Assembly (NCBI GenBank): GCA_019916065.1
Contig: CM034234.1
Span: forward strand, 10,631,844-10,695,843
DNA length: 64,000 nucleotides
From: Vitellaria paradoxa
Taxonomy: Eukaryota; Streptophyta; Magnoliopsida; Ericales; Sapotaceae
Direction: 5' to 3'
Part shown: in pieces, positions 1 through 13,070 of the stretch
Position numbering within the stretch: position 1 is the stretch's first letter
Layout of the letters: the number at the start of each line of letters is the position of its first letter
Notes under the pieces: model-generated
Seen by the model: the letters and a program-made list of their open reading frames with translations, nothing else
Told to the model about the DNA's origin: nothing
Databases searched by the model: none
Translations under genes and position numbers: made by a program

Positions 1-1052
1 TTGAAGCTTTGTAAATTTTGATTTTTTCCCCAAAAAGGATAAAAGAAGTCTCATGAAAAAATTATTTTAGATGGTTGCTTCTACAAGAAGAAGCCATTGG
101 TATTTTCTAGTCAATCAAAACACGTGACCAATGCTGTTATCTTATTGTAAATGAAAAAAAGTAAAAGGTTGATTACTAAGGAAGATGCGCTGGGGGAAAA
201 TAAAATGTTAGGGAGATGATAGATACATGTATTTTGTATGATTAAATAAAAATTAAATCTTTTAACAAATATCAATTCGCTTTCTTTTCATTTTTCTAAT
301 CCAACCAAAACAAAGCAATCAATTTAATGTTTGTTTTATTTTATTTTACTTTCCTACCTTTTCCCTTAATAAATCCAAGATCCAAACACATCATTAAAAG
401 GAGAGGGGAAGTTATTAACTTCCATAGTTTGGAGAAACTTGCTTGAGCTTTTTATTTGCTGCAATATGTACTGCTGTACGCAGCTTACATTCTTTCGTGC
501 TAACATATCTTAACTTTTGAAAATTAATTGGAATTCAAAATGAATTAGAAGATGGAACATTGCAATATCAGCTTCCTTTATCAAAATTTTGAATTTGTTG
601 TAGTTTAATCACATTATTTGAATAGAATTCTCATTAAATATCCTTTTCTTAATGTCTGATTATGATTTTACCGCTTTGAAGCCAGGTTATGCTTGTTCAA
701 TTTGCACGTTTACGATTAAGTGAATCCTATCTAGTCTCCGGTGAAAGCATTATGCTCCCATAGTTCAAGTCCCATGCTATTTGGTATATTTTAGTAGTGA
801 TAATCAAATAATCGGCCAATCCCCGGGGCATTTGATGCTCTGCATTTATGCCATCTGGCTATTGGATTTAGTGCAATGTCCAAATTCTTATTTTAGCTGC
901 TTTTGCATGTAATTACAACATTTTACATAAATTTTTGGCTTTCACATGTAACCAAGGTGACTCTACCTGTGTTTAGTGTAGCCAAAAGAACTGACTGATT
1001 TTCCTGAATTATGATGTAGAAAATCTTTTACACCATTGTGTTTGAATGGTAG
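1..1052. other. AT-rich non-coding DNA before the first visible DONSON exon
   Basis: No convincing exon is seen here. The next exon opens in mid-protein, directly after a TAG acceptor at 1050-1052, so this stretch is most simply an intron of the DONSON homologue, with the first exon and start codon off the left edge. An unrecognised short 5' exon inside it cannot be excluded. Confidence 0.5.
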
Positions 1053-4000
1053 GGTGAACAATTGAAGCGAAAGAATGTTGTGGAGCTTGCTGATGAATCT
1101 CAAGCTGCTGACCTTGGTTCTCAAAAGTAAGTTTGGCCTATATCATTTCTGTTGGTTAATTTTGGGTTGTAAATTCATGACAACTTTTTTGATTTTTTTT
1201 AGAGACAGTGCTGGGATAATTTGTGGGCTTAAGAAGCCAGATTTATCAAAGAATGTGAGATACATTAACACTCGTTTGGATGAAGTATATCCTGTCAGAA
1301 AAAATAACCTTAGGCTTAGGAGGCTATCCAAAAAAGAAAATGCAAAGGTTAGTACATTTCTTTAAGATGTAGATTTTATGTTGCCGTGTGCGATATGGTA
1401 TATTGTGCTTAATTTTTTGGTTAACTGTTGCTGTATTTTTGTTGTCTCAACAGCAGGAAAGCAGTCCTGTGGAGCATTCTGGCAACCTGAAAAGTTGTTC
1501 TGCTCTTTCAGATTCAGCTACCAAATGCCAACCGCAGGTTTCGTGGTAGGGATAGTGCTCTATTACATTTGTAGTTCTGTAAACAGAGTCTGTCTGTTTC
1601 TGTTTTGATTTTCTTGGTTTGTTTATTGGCAGTTTCGGGAATTCTCTGGCTTCAAGTGCAGTTCCCAGTGATGGTATTGTAAGAACTTGTAAAACAACTG
1701 AAAGATGTGGTGAGGGTACATTCCGTAGTGTTACAGAGCTATCATCGAGTGGCGAAAAGCCATCTGGCCTAGAATCTGTTGATTTGGTACTTTTTCAAAA
1801 TTTTCCAGTAATTTTTTTTTGTAATTGAATTTAAAATTGTCTTCTATAAAACAAAATGAAATTTAATTTTCTTGACAGGATAAAGCTCTGAAAGGTCTGG
1901 TTGCCCATGAACTTCCTCCCCTTTCCAGTTTAGCTTCAGATTCTTCTAAAAGAATAGCCCGTTTTACATCAGAAAATTTATGCTCTGAATTTCACATTCC
2001 TGGTCGAAAGATTCCTCTTGATTTTACGCTGAAAACAACCATGCGGGTGGTGTCTGATTCCTCTGTAAATTGGTGAGGTTACTAATGTTTGTGTTGTTTG
2101 CTTAAACACATTGCTGCTGCTTGGAGATAAAGAGTAAAGTTAATGCTTATTTATCTTCAACCATGACTGATTTCTTGTGCTAAATACGATAGGATGTGTT
2201 ACATATGGATTAAAATGTTAGCTCGAAAATTTAACCCATTACTTCAGATTTTTGGAGGGATTTGGTGATTTTTGGAGGAATTTTTGATTACACGTGCAAG
2301 ATTTGTGAGTCCACCTAACCTAGTTTTCATGAATTTGATTTGATTCCATTTTTTTTTTTAATCAAAAGCCACATAATACCAAAGCTTGCTGCCATGCTCT
2401 AGGCGGCACACTCCAAAACATCGAATGTATATATATACACTTATTTGTATATGTATACTTACACAAAATTCCACTTGGTGGACATTTAATCTATTGACTT
2501 CAACTAATTTTAATCACCAACTATGTACTAATTAATTTGGATCAAATTAAATTAGTTTTAAATTACTATATTAAACTTATATATTTACCCCTCTAGTAAG
2601 GTTAACGAGTATTTAATTATATCAGACTAACACAATAAAATTTTCCATGTATAATTTTAGGATCAAAATAATATTGCACTTCAAAGATGAAAATTTCAGA
2701 TGACAAATTGGTGGTGAGATCTGAATTTGGGACATTTTCTTGTTTTGATACTATGTTAAATTGTTAGCCACCTTATTGTTGCGAAAGAGCAACCTTATTG
2801 GGGATTGAACTCACAACCTTTAGGTCTCAAATGAACAATCTTACCGTTGCACCAAGGCTTACATTCACATATTCCATATTTTGAAATAAAAACGTAATAA
2901 TTACCACGTATTTGTTCATATAAAGCTTTTGGCTATTGCTGTTTCTTCTAGGAACTCTAGTCTATGTCAATGCACATATAATGTCCTCTTTTAATGTCTA
3001 CTTAGATGCTTATTGTTAATTCGTTTTATAAGTAATTTGTTTAATTTGTTTGTTGTGTTAACATTAGCTGATCAATTATCTTATATGTGATTGTATAGGT
3101 TTCATAGGTTAATCACAAGTAGTACATATGGTGGTGTGTCCCAGTTTGCTTATGCCTCTCAGGCTGGCTGTGGAGGTCAAAACTCATCAGGACTTGCTTC
3201 CACTGCGCTACCAGTTAACCCAATAACTTTACATTCATGGGTTTACCCACAGTCTTCTCTACCACCTTCAGTTATATCTGCATTGACCATGTCTGCAGCA
3301 GAAGGAGGTTTGCAGCCAAAGCTATGATTTGTGCATACTGTTTTGTTGTTGTTTATAAATATATATATATTTTAATCATAATTTTTTCTTCTGTGTTCAG
3401 TCCAAATGGATTTCTTGAACAAACGACAATTGGCATGGGAGGATGCATTTCGCAGTCTTTATTACATGGTTCGGAAGAGTGTTTGTAACATTTTTTATGG
3501 TAATTACCTTCATTCATGCTTTTTGCAAATTTTTCCATCTAATCTGGCCGTAAGAACAGAATTTTTTATAAAAAAGGTTTGTCTATGGATAATAAGATGA
3601 TAAGGCATTAAAAAAAAAAAATAAAGAAAAGATAGTTCATCTCTCAACATCAGTTTTTGTCTACTCTGTTTAGCCTTGTTTCCTAGTTAGTTAAGAGACT
3701 ACGCCATCCAGAAGTTCTACAACCACCATTTGTGACCACAAGTGGATAATGGATTGATTCTTGTTGCCATTTGATGTTAATGTCATTCCTCTAGATGTGG
3801 GCTGTAGAAGGATGGCGAGTTAGCAATCCAAAAGTGGTTGTATAAAAATTCGTTTAGGTGAAAGCGAGGATAATTTGATGACAGTTACAGAAATTTTATT
3901 TGGCTCTATAATCTATTGCTTTTTTGTGGGGTTTAGCCCCTAGTGATGTGTCATACTATTTGTTAAAGTCATGTAATCCTACAGTTAGGTTTGCTTGTCA

Positions 4001-7000
4001 GAAAAAGGGGGGGACACAGAAAGAAAGAAAAAAGTACTAAACTGATTTTTTCTTATGGTTGGAACCTTTTCAGTGTGCACTGCCCAGTTTGTGGCCATGT
4101 TCATTGGTGATGATGTTTCGAAGGAAAGTAAGCGTGCATGCAATGCATACATATCCCAGTCTACGAGGTGTTTGAGGTCATTGTTAAGAGAGCATGTAAG
4201 ATGTCCTTTCTAAGTTTATTCTTAGGTGCTTTCAGTTAGATAATGTATGGCAACTAACATGACAGTTATTTTATGTTTTAACCCATGTTTAAGGTTATGG
4301 ATGTTTGATGTGTGAATGTGAAAACATTGATATCCTGTAATACACATGCCCCTCCAGGACACAAGTTAGATATATGGTCAAATTGAATTACTGAACACGC
4401 TAGTTAGTTGAGTGTACACACATCCTATACCACCCTTACCCAAGTGTTAAGAGTCCAACATGGGTCCATTTCGATTAGTCCGTGTAACACAGGTGTTGCA
4501 TTGAAGTTCTCTGATTATCCTACATTTACTGCATCTACATGGTATGAGTGTTGCTTCATAATTTTGGTAGAACCTTTTATTTCATTTATTTGTTGGAAAA
4601 TTGGTCAATCTGTATAAAATTAATTCACTGCATTGCGATTTCTCTTTGTTTGATTAAATTTAATCTTTTTCCTGTTCGGCAAGTATTATCGGTTTGTTTG
4701 TTAGCGTTAGCTGAGACAATAGCTGGCGGTAACCTGCCAAAAAATTGAAGAATGCAAAATAAAGTTATTTAAGTAATAGATACTGAAGACCGAGCAGTAA
4801 AAATGGCGGATTTTCTCAATGACCTTTGAAATTAGCAAGCACAGTTCTTTAGTTCTGCCTTTTTTTTTTTCCTTTCTCCTTTTCTTAAGTTAACTAAAGC
4901 TTTAAACATAAATACCTGCTGTAAGCAATAATTAGTGGTCTTGAGGTCAGCTCAACATGCTTTAAAATTCTTTGCTCATGTCAGACTAGGGTAACTGCTA
5001 CGTAGATTTGCTAGGCATTAATGGTATGTGGTGTTCAGTTGTTATTTTCCCAAGGATTAAGTGTTTGCTTTCTGCCAGCATTATACTTATCCTGTGGCAA
5101 AAATGAGAAACACAGAAATTCACTCCTTTTTCTTTTCTTTTTATTATTATTATTTATTTGTTTTCTGGTCATGGGTAATGACATATTGGTTGGTTTTTGG
5201 GCAATCAGCGAGTGAGTTTTGTTTCTTAACCTAGGTTTGAAGGAGCTTTAGTTTCCTTGAGAGGGTGCTTATTATTTGCAGAATTGATAATACACTGACC
5301 TCGGTTTAGCGTGATGAATAGGAAAAACTTCTAACCCAACATTTCTATGCTAGCAAGTGTAGGTAGACCATTATGGTGTTGCAATCCTGCCCAAAGGAGT
5401 CATTTGAGTTGTACTTGGAACTTGAATAGACAATTGGTGTGTATAATTTGTTGACGATTGGTGTATATAATTTGTTACCTTCAAAGAAGGTTATCCTTGC
5501 AAAGTTGATTGCTTCCTACCTTCGATATATGTTAGATTTTCTTCAGGACATAATGAACTTCTCCAGTTACTGGAAACTAAAGACTTGAAGTTGCAATATT
5601 AGATAACTTGCTCTGAAACTTCCCATATTAATCACTTTTATATTTGTTGTTTCTGGAAATTAATTTGTGTTAGACTTCTTTGTTCCTTTTTTAAAAAATT
5701 TTCCCGGATGGGTTTGAAATTATGACTTTATTTCTATTTTGTACTGCTTTCTGATGGCTTTAAGTGATGGTTTAGGATATTCATTTCTCTATGCCTCTTT
5801 GCCATTCTAAAGTAGAGCAAATTACAACTGAAGACCTTGTTGAGCTCGCCGAGATTGAGAAACATAATCTGGGACAGGTATGAATTCTGTGTTCATATTT
5901 TTATTGCATTTCACTTGGATTGGCTTAAGACTTAGGTGGAGTATGAGACTTCTCTATAGAGGCATTCAATCAGTCCCCAAAATGCCACTTAAGGCGCTTC
6001 TGGTCCACTGTTCTTGCTGGTGGTGTTTATATCCACTTGCTATAATGCATTTGGTCAGTAAGGTAGAACATAAAATGCAGTTCAAAAGAATTTTGGTAAT
6101 TCATATGATGTTTATCTTCCATCATTTCAACATTTGATAGGGACTTTCTTTGTGGGAGATATTTGCAATACATGAAAAATCTTTGGATACCTCATGTTTC
6201 ACAGGGACACAAGAATTCCACCAAATAGCTGGAAGTGCTATTGCTTAATAATCAGTGTCTTTCAATTATTTTTTCTTTTTGATGCTGCTTTTAAAGCCTT
6301 TTTATTGTGTTTGTGACGAAATGGTGCCTCCAACTCTTGAATGCAGATTCGGCGCCTGGGTTCCATGTCTGATGTGGATAATAGTCCACAATCTTTACTC
6401 GCCTTCAGCGGGAATGAGAATGTGCATGGATTATACGATTTTCTATTAAATTATAGGTGGGTATGTAAATAATATCTCGTAAAATTCATATCTTCAATGC
6501 CATTCCAACTGAAAGGAGAGGAGACTTTATTTTTTACAATTCTTGAGCTACTGAAAGATTGGGCCTATTTAATTCCATCTTTTATTATTTTTCCAGATTT
6601 TTCTTAACTTCATTAAACAGAGTGGATGTTCCCGTGTTATACTCACCAGTGCCATTTCAAAATGCTGCCATTTCTTCTCCAGAGGTAGGGTTGTTTGCAC
6701 GTGCAGTTGGTGACGAAACTTCTGAATTTGATCTATTTTTATCATCCCAACTGGAATTATCTGCTTTTCTTGCGTAGTGTCACTCAACGTTTTGCACATT
6801 TGGCCCTATGAAAATTTTGGAATTTGTTAACTGCAATTATCAGTTTTGGATGAATTGATTAGGCAATTGAAGCTTTAATGTATGAAAAATAAATTAAATA
6901 AGGGAATTAATATCTTCATTTTTGAGTTATTGATTTGTAACTCTAAAGCCCATTTAGGAGGGTTCGTTTAGTAAACATTTATGTTTTTTGTTTATGTTTA

Positions 7001-9236
7001 CTAGTTTTCGTTTTTTGTTTTTTCTTTTCAGTTGTCATCTTTTTTGTCCAAAATAAAAAAGAAAATACATTTGGTAATGCAATTTGTATATGGTAATGAA
7101 CCTTATCTTAATAAAATATTTAATTTTTATACAATTAACTTAAAATATATTTAATTATTTTTACAAAAATAGTTATTTTTAATTATAATAAAGTAAAATA
7201 ATAGTTTAATAATGAATTATTATTTATTAAAAATTAATTCAGTTTTATAAAATCTCAATAAAATAAATCATTTTAATATGTAATTTATATTTGTTAAAAA
7301 TAATTTAAACTTTAATTAAATAAATAATTTTAATCATAAATTATTATTTTAATAGTAATTAATTTTAGTTTTTAATAGCAATAAAATACTTTATTGAATG
7401 GGTCTTAACATTTTTCTTTACTACTCTTTTTTTTTGGGTTTTCTTGTTTACAAATTTTTGAAAACAAATATTAGTTATTGTACTGTGTTCTTGAATTAGC
7501 CTTGTTATATTTTAGTCACAATCTCATCTAAAAACTAAAGATATTTTGCGACTTTGTTATTTTATTTGTCTATTTAAATTTTTAATGGGCCCAACATGTG
7601 CAGTTATTGCCTTTTAGGTTGGCGGTGATTGTTAGTCATCTCCTCACCTGAAAATCTTAAGCTATTAGAGAGCAGGACCCTTATTTTTTTATATATATTA
7701 TGTTTCATAAGGACTGATCTTTTTTCCCCATGCAGCTTAGATTATTCCATAATCGTTGTAAAGAAAATTCATCTAATAAATGTTGGTTGTCCTTTTGTAG
7801 GTTAGGTGCAAGGAGGTGAGGCAGCCTGATCACATATCTTTTCCTCTGAAGGAATTCAATATGAAAGATGAACCGAATCAAGGTTCTGCTGGTTTATGCT
7901 GTAGCATTGAAATCAAGGATGCATACCTCCCTCCATGGATAATAGGTAGTGTTTGTGAAGCCATGGTGTCTGAGGGATTGAACTTTGAGGCAAGGTATGA
8001 AAAGTTCTGAGAGTTTAATTTTCACTTCTTGCACCATATTGATTAACAGATTTTTGCGTAGTTAGGGAAACAATTGTGACTTGTGTTACTATTCTATTTG
8101 CCTTTCTTTCTTTTGTTCTTTCTGTTTCTTTATGATCTAAATTTAATTCACAAGAAGAAAAGTAATTGCTAAATTATCTAAGAAAAGTAATAGCTAAATT
8201 ATCTCTCTAGAATTGGTAGTAATTTTAGTTAGTTTTTTTTTTTTAAATAAAAAAATAAAAAATTAAAAAAGTTAGTTAGTTGCGGAAATTTCTTAGTGTG
8301 TTCCGTTGTATGAAGGAATTAGCAGCTGAATATGTCGAAGGAAATTCATATTAGAGAATATGAAAAAATTTTGACTTTGTGATTCTTCTATAATGCCCAG
8401 TAAATTTGTCATGTTCATGCAGTTGGCCATTTTGTTTTTCTTTTGGAATGGGGATTACTAGTGTGGATTGTGCTAAAGAAAGAGAGAATGATGGGATGCA
8501 ACTGGCAAATGGAATATAAGAAAATGATGATGATGAAATTTGGTGGATCTGAAGTTAAATGTATCAACAACTGACAGACAACTGCCAAGAGGCCTTCATG
8601 TTTAAATCTCAACACAATGAGAAAACTCTTATTGTCACTGTGAATCACTATTTTCAACTAGAAAGCCAAAACATATGTAACAATACAAAGATACACTCTC
8701 AGTTGAACACTAAACTTGATTGAATTTGAAGGGAAAAAAGGAAAAGGAAAATAGTTTGAGGTTCAAGTTATTGCTGCATACTGCACAAATCACTGCCTGC
8801 CTGCCTACTAGTACTGGAAAATAATGAAGTGAAGAAAAATGTTACGTTTTCTTTCTGGAACAGTAAGCCCCTACTAGAATGGAGGGATTTAACAACTGTC
8901 AGAACAATTGCTGCTTTTGAGAATTATTTGTACTCTCTCCTATGTGGTTTGGCATTATGGTATAGCGCTATCATTAGAATTTATTTGATGGCTTACACAT
9001 TAGTTTGGGTGACTTGCAGTTTTGTTACTGAGTCCACCTCAACTGGCTTAAATGTTGGTCTTGAAAGCTTCTGCCAGAAATTGAATCCTCAACCCACAGG
9101 AGTTGAAGGCTTGCAAGAAAGGAGTAGTGCTTTTGGTATCCCAAACGCTATTTTTTCTTCTCACTTGTGTTCTGCCTTTCTAAAAGGTTTGGAGTACAGC
9201 AATGGCTCTTCTACGGCTTCTGTTTCGTCATTATGA
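1053..9236 (+). CDS. DONSON: DONSON homologue (downstream neighbour of SON), 5'-partial, 13 visible exons
   Basis: Homologue of DONSON, a nuclear protein that in animals helps load GINS during CMG helicase assembly and protects replication forks; its plant role is inferred by homology. Exons placed by GT-AG joins: 1053-1126, 1203-1347, 1454-1545, 1633-1786, 1879-2072, 3099-3307, 3401-3499, 4074-4195, 5776-5877, 6347-6456, 6597-6684, 7801-7994, 9020-9236. They total 1800 nt in one frame, 599 residues plus TGA. Family landmarks by visible residue: IPLDFTLKT (~200), WVYPQSSLPPS (~266), the helical core WEDAFRSLYYMVRK continuing to FVAMFIGDD (~300-340), FSMPL (~366), YDFLLNYR with PVLYSPVPFQNA (~425-455), and LPPWIIGSVCEAM near the end. 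The N-terminal third is acidic, basic and poorly conserved, as in the family. Exon 3 uses donor GTAGGG at 1546, the only choice that keeps frame. Retained-intron ORFs at several introns are not real genes. The start codon is outside the window. Confidence 0.9.
2690..2865 (-). mobile_element. tRNA-derived SINE-like remnant in a DONSON intron
   Basis: On the minus strand a pol III A-box-like segment (TGGTGCAACGGTAAGA, in 2836-2858) is followed about 35 nt on by a B-box-like segment (GGTTGTGAGTTCAATCC, 2800-2818). This arrangement is typical of plant tRNA-derived SINEs. The sequence does not fold as an intact tRNA, since acceptor pairing and CCA context are lacking. The 3' limit is uncertain, and part of the tail (near 2740-2760) resembles the TGGTATCAGAGC primer-site motif of plant retroelements. 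Confidence 0.55.
5432..5477. repeat. 25-bp tandem duplication in a DONSON intron
   Basis: Two adjacent copies of an ATTGGTGTRTATAATTTGTT unit start 25 bp apart (5432 and 5457) with one or two differences. It is a local slippage-type duplication in intron sequence with no coding effect. Confidence 0.7.
6955..7480. repeat. Very AT-rich insertion-like block in a DONSON intron
   Basis: The 1.1-kb intron 6685-7800 contains about 500 bp of almost pure A/T, with TTTTTGTTTA-type sequence at the left edge and GTTTACAAATTTTTGAAAAC at the right. This looks like a degraded TIR/MITE insertion, but I could not define matching ends or a target duplication. Confidence 0.35.
8165..8214. repeat. ~24-bp tandem duplication in the last DONSON intron
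   Basis: AGAAAAGTAATTGCTAAATT is repeated directly after itself with one substitution (TTG to TAG). It lies in intron 7995-9019, well away from the splice sites. Confidence 0.65.
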
Positions 9237-10700
9237 TTCTGTTAGCAACGTATTCACCATGAATGCGATATTAATCACTTGCTCCATTAGTTTTGCCTCT
9301 GCTTGATAGAAATTTCTAAACATTGACTTTTCCTTGTGTATTTTTGGCATTATGTTCAAGCTACGTTTCCATGCATATAGATGTCAAGTCTATATTTAAC
9401 CCTGTTAGTCATGAAAAAATATAATTTAAATCGATATCTAACTAATGGTATCTTCTCGTTGTATGAGTAACAACGTGGGATGATGTTAATCCCCAACTTA
9501 TTCAGGCTTTTATTGTGGTATTTGGGGCCGATCAATTTGATTTGGTTCCAAACTGATCTTGGCAGCTAGCACAGTATTATTGTGTGAATAATTGTGATTT
9601 CTTATGCATTCCCTGGCGCATTGTGTGCTTGACACCCTGAGATAATTGGGCATGCATCCCTCCTTTTCTTACGCTTCCAAAATTGGTAGAAAACTAATCC
9701 GCTCTTTGTTTCGAGTCATGGTTAGGTTCTTATTGACATGCTACAGCTTTGGTTAGGAAATACTAGGGCTCTATTGGTACAAGGGAATAGAATGATCATT
9801 GTCACATTTTTATTCTATTATTGTGTTTGGTACATGTGAAATTTACTTAATGTTTATTTAGAATGCACCTTAATGGAATGGAAAAATAATGTGGGAATAG
9901 CAATATGATTCCGTTATTTTGTACCAAAAGGGCCTGTCTTGCCGTGCTGTTGTCAATCCTTTCTTTCGGCATTTTATTCTGTTGCAGATTAGGGGGCTTT
10001 TGCATCCCCACAGAAGGGTTCACTTAGATGAAGTTATAAATGGCAGTGTTGGGTTTTTATGTTATTACTTGAAAGACTAATTAGCAGGGTGTTTATGGAT
10101 AGGCTAGTTCGTCTTGATGCTTGGGGATTTGGGAGGCATTTTATGGTTCTTCAGGTGGCAGTCTCCTGACTGCGTTTCTATCGTCGTGAAGGCGGGTGCC
10201 ACCCCTCTTCCCAAACCCTTTTTTTGGGCCTGGCGAAAGAGGATTAGATCAGGCCCCCTCGGAAGTTTTTGTTGTCCTGCTGTTGCAATTGGGAAGGAGG
10301 ATTAACTCTGTCCATTATGGTTTCACACAAGCCAATCTCTCTCTCTGAAATAGTGATTTCATGTTTTCATTTAATACATTTTTTAGTACACTTAATTTTA
10401 AAAAAATAATTTAAAAAAGGTCTTGCTAAGTCTTCCTCTAATCAGTTCTAGAGAAGTCTCAGCCTCTCTGGACCTCTCTCTCATCGTTCGTGGGGAAGAA
10501 AATAGTTACGGAAAGGCAAGTGTTTGTAAAGAAAATGAAATTATCTAACTTTAGCTTTGTTTTAATTTGGCCAAGCATAGAAATTAAGAAAACAAAAACT
10601 ATTTATCTTTTTATAAATGTTAAAAGTATAAAATGCAAATTTATTTTCAGTTTTTCGAGAAAATGAAGTTTATAATTTTTTTTATTACATTTTAATTTAT
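9237..10700. other. DONSON 3' flank and intergenic DNA
   Basis: This holds the presumptive DONSON 3'UTR just after 9236, one small TIR element (9764-9934), and a less AT-rich segment at about 10090-10320 of unknown origin. A 63-codon ORF in that segment has no recognisable domain and is not called. No clear poly(A) signal can be singled out among many AATAAA-like words. Confidence 0.5.
9764..9934. mobile_element. Small MITE with ~30-bp imperfect TIRs
   Basis: The left end (GGGCTCTATTGGTACAAGGG) and the reverse complement of the right end (GGCCCTTTTGGTACAAAATA) match over about 30 bp, including an exact TTGGTACAA-type core. The length is ~170 bp and there is no ORF. A clean target-site duplication is not visible, so the superfamily is undetermined. 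Confidence 0.6.
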
Positions 10701-11340
10701 TATCCACACTCGTAAAGATTTAAGAGTCCCAGCATTTTGTATCGTCAATCAAAATCAGCCTGCGCATCATCAACCTGCAAAAATCATCAAAACAGTAAAT
10801 GGTTTCTATTAATTTCCAATAACTTGGAAAAATGAGAATTCTTGATATTCTTCACGGGGTATGCCGGCCCTCGAATCTGTGTGTCGAATGAATTAAACAT
10901 CAAAAATCAATATCCCACAGTTTAGCATGAGAAAAATAGCGCAAACGCATCCCAACGATCCAACCTTCATCGATTGCAGACTAGAATACAAAACGTTTCA
11001 CTAAGGAAGGAATATACGCTTGCACATTCAAGGAGATCACAAATGAAACCAGTACTAAACAAAGGAACTTCAGAATGACACCCACCTCGAGGTTCAATTC
11101 CAACAGAAAATATAAGCATGCAAAACCCATACCACCTGCATGAATGTTTCCATCTTACAGTGATCAAACAGCACAATACATTCAATTCCAAGAAAATGAA
11201 TCGAAAAGAACACCCCATGAAACATCCCAGTACCCAGATTCCACAAGCAATCCGGGAAAAAACAATGCAAAATCAAATTGGTGGTTGAAATCTACTTGGC
11301 ATTCACAAGGCACAGGCTTCTTGTACATGGATATGGAAGC
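10701..11340 (-). other. Probable 3'UTR and downstream flank of the MYOB-type gene
   Basis: Moderate-complexity sequence directly 3' of the stop codon at 11341, less AT-rich than the surrounding spacer. It has no frame that matches a known protein. It is most simply the 3'UTR of the minus-strand gene; its end cannot be fixed from sequence. Confidence 0.4.
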
Positions 11341-11727
11341 TCAATAACCGGTTTCACAATTGTATCTTGAAAGACATCTCCATTGTCCCACACGAGGGCC
11401 CTTGTCTAAAAGCATTAACAGCCCTGCATTGTTGGCTGACATTCCAAACATGTACCTGGCAGTAATATTAATAATGGTAAGAAAGTGATCAAGCACCGAT
11501 AGGTTTTAGAAAATGATTCTACTCTTAGGAAGCATGAATGGCCTTTGTCATTCCATATAAACTTCATGAATTGACAAGCTAATCAAAATAACACGCATAA
11601 CAATATGGATCTAAGTGCGCTCTGAGACTTGAAAAGTGTTCAAAATTGCCTGGATAATATCCAACTGGAGGTGCTTATGTCTGCCAATGCGTTTCTCCTG
11701 CCATTTGCCATTGTTGTAGGTATCTTA

Positions 11728-12057
11728 GGTGATATTTGGTTTATTTTTCTATTTTCTATTTTTGTTTTATGTGTTAAAAATATCAAAACGAGGAAATAAA
11801 AAATACTCTGTTTTCTTTATTTTGAGATTTTCCTTATTTTTTGTTAAAACTTTCAAAACGACTTTTTGGCCATTTTTTATTTTCTATGTAAACTCATTTC
11901 TGTTTTTAAAAACAAATTTTGAAAACACAAGTAACCAAATAAATTTTGAACTATTTTTGTTATTTTCAAAATGACAATGAAAAATGAGTTTAAAACAAAA
12001 AATAGAAAACAAAAACAAAAATTGAAAAATAGAAAACAAACCAAATGAAACCTTAAT
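11728..12057. mobile_element. MITE with long TIRs (family E, copy 1)
   Basis: The left end TAGGTGATATTTGGTTTATT and the reverse complement of the right end TAAGGTTTCATTTGGTTTGT match for ~40 bp, and both continue into CTATTTT/TTTTTGTTTT. The length is ~330 bp with no ORF. It lies in the second coding intron (11456-12215) of the MYOB-type gene. A related copy is at 50156-50488. Confidence 0.6.
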
Positions 12058-12459
12058 ATTTATGATTTTAAAATTTACTCCAGGCAACAAAGAATCATAT
12101 CTAGGAATGTATAATACAAAATGAAAGAATAAAACAAGCAACTTAAGAAACAAAATTACCAAAAAAAAACTTAAGAAACAAAATTTGAAAACAATTCAAC
12201 GAATGATTCACTCACTTGCATCGACGGGCTTTCCTTCTCCAGAAAACAAAGGACAAAATCCACTAATCAAAACAAGAAAGATATAATATCAGATAAGATC
12301 CAATAAAGAAATATATATGTGAAAAAAAAAAAAAGGAACCCATTAAAATGAATGCAATTTATAAATTTAATAATGCACATGGCTTATGACACTACAAAAC
12401 AATGTTGGAAAAAATTCCCTTTTTGGGTAAATTGTTTTGCACAAACTATACAATTCAAC

Positions 12460-13070
12460 TATTGACAATTTACATTCTCATATAGTGGCTACTCAAACCT
12501 TGTGCACCACTAAATAAGTAACTCAATGAAGTTTTAGTCCTAAACTAGTTAGGATCGGGTACATATATCATTTTTCTTTATGCATTTATGTCTAGGGTAA
12601 TATTCTTTTAATGTTATTTGAAATCACATCTTTCTTAACAATTTCGGTTTGTATCCTAGGTCTACCTTGGGCCTTTTTACACTTTCTATATGTGTCTAAT
12701 CACTATTACTTACTAATACATCTCTAAGCCTATGTTGGATATGATTAAACCATCTTAAATGACTTTACCTCAACTTCTCTTACATTGATGCTATTTCAAT
12801 ATTCTTTAGTATATATTTATTTTTTTATCCTATCTTTTCTTGTATTGCCACACATCCATCTTAATATTATTACTTCCGTCACACCCATCTTATGAGGGTG
12901 TTACTTCTTAATAGCCTAATATTCAGTACCATAAAGAACAATTGGACTTACAGCCATCCAATAAATTTTCCTTTTAACTTGAGAGGAGTTCTACGGTCAC
13001 ATAAAATACTTGAGGTACTCCTCCATTATATTTACCCCCACTATAATCCTATGAATAAATGCTCGTTAAT
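12460..13070 (-). mobile_element. LINE reverse-transcriptase 3'-end remnant in an intron
   Basis: Translated on the minus strand, 12880-13000 reads SPIVLYGTEY, a stop, AIKK, a stop, then HPHKMGVTEV and LRWMCGNTRKDRIK. This matches the well-known plant LINE (RIL/L1) ORF2 C-terminal pattern LYGxExWAIKKQHxHKM followed by LRWMCGxTRxD. Upstream frames give HRII and EEYLKYFM, as in the same proteins, and downstream frames give degraded equivalents of the ORF2 tail. Several stops and shifts show it is dead. It sits inside the 3.1-kb first coding intron of the MYOB-type gene, on the same strand. Confidence 0.75.

Noticed and set aside
8829..9019. ORF start at 8829 as a separate gene
   Set aside because: It is intron read-through into the last DONSON exon; the true acceptor is TGCAG at 9019.
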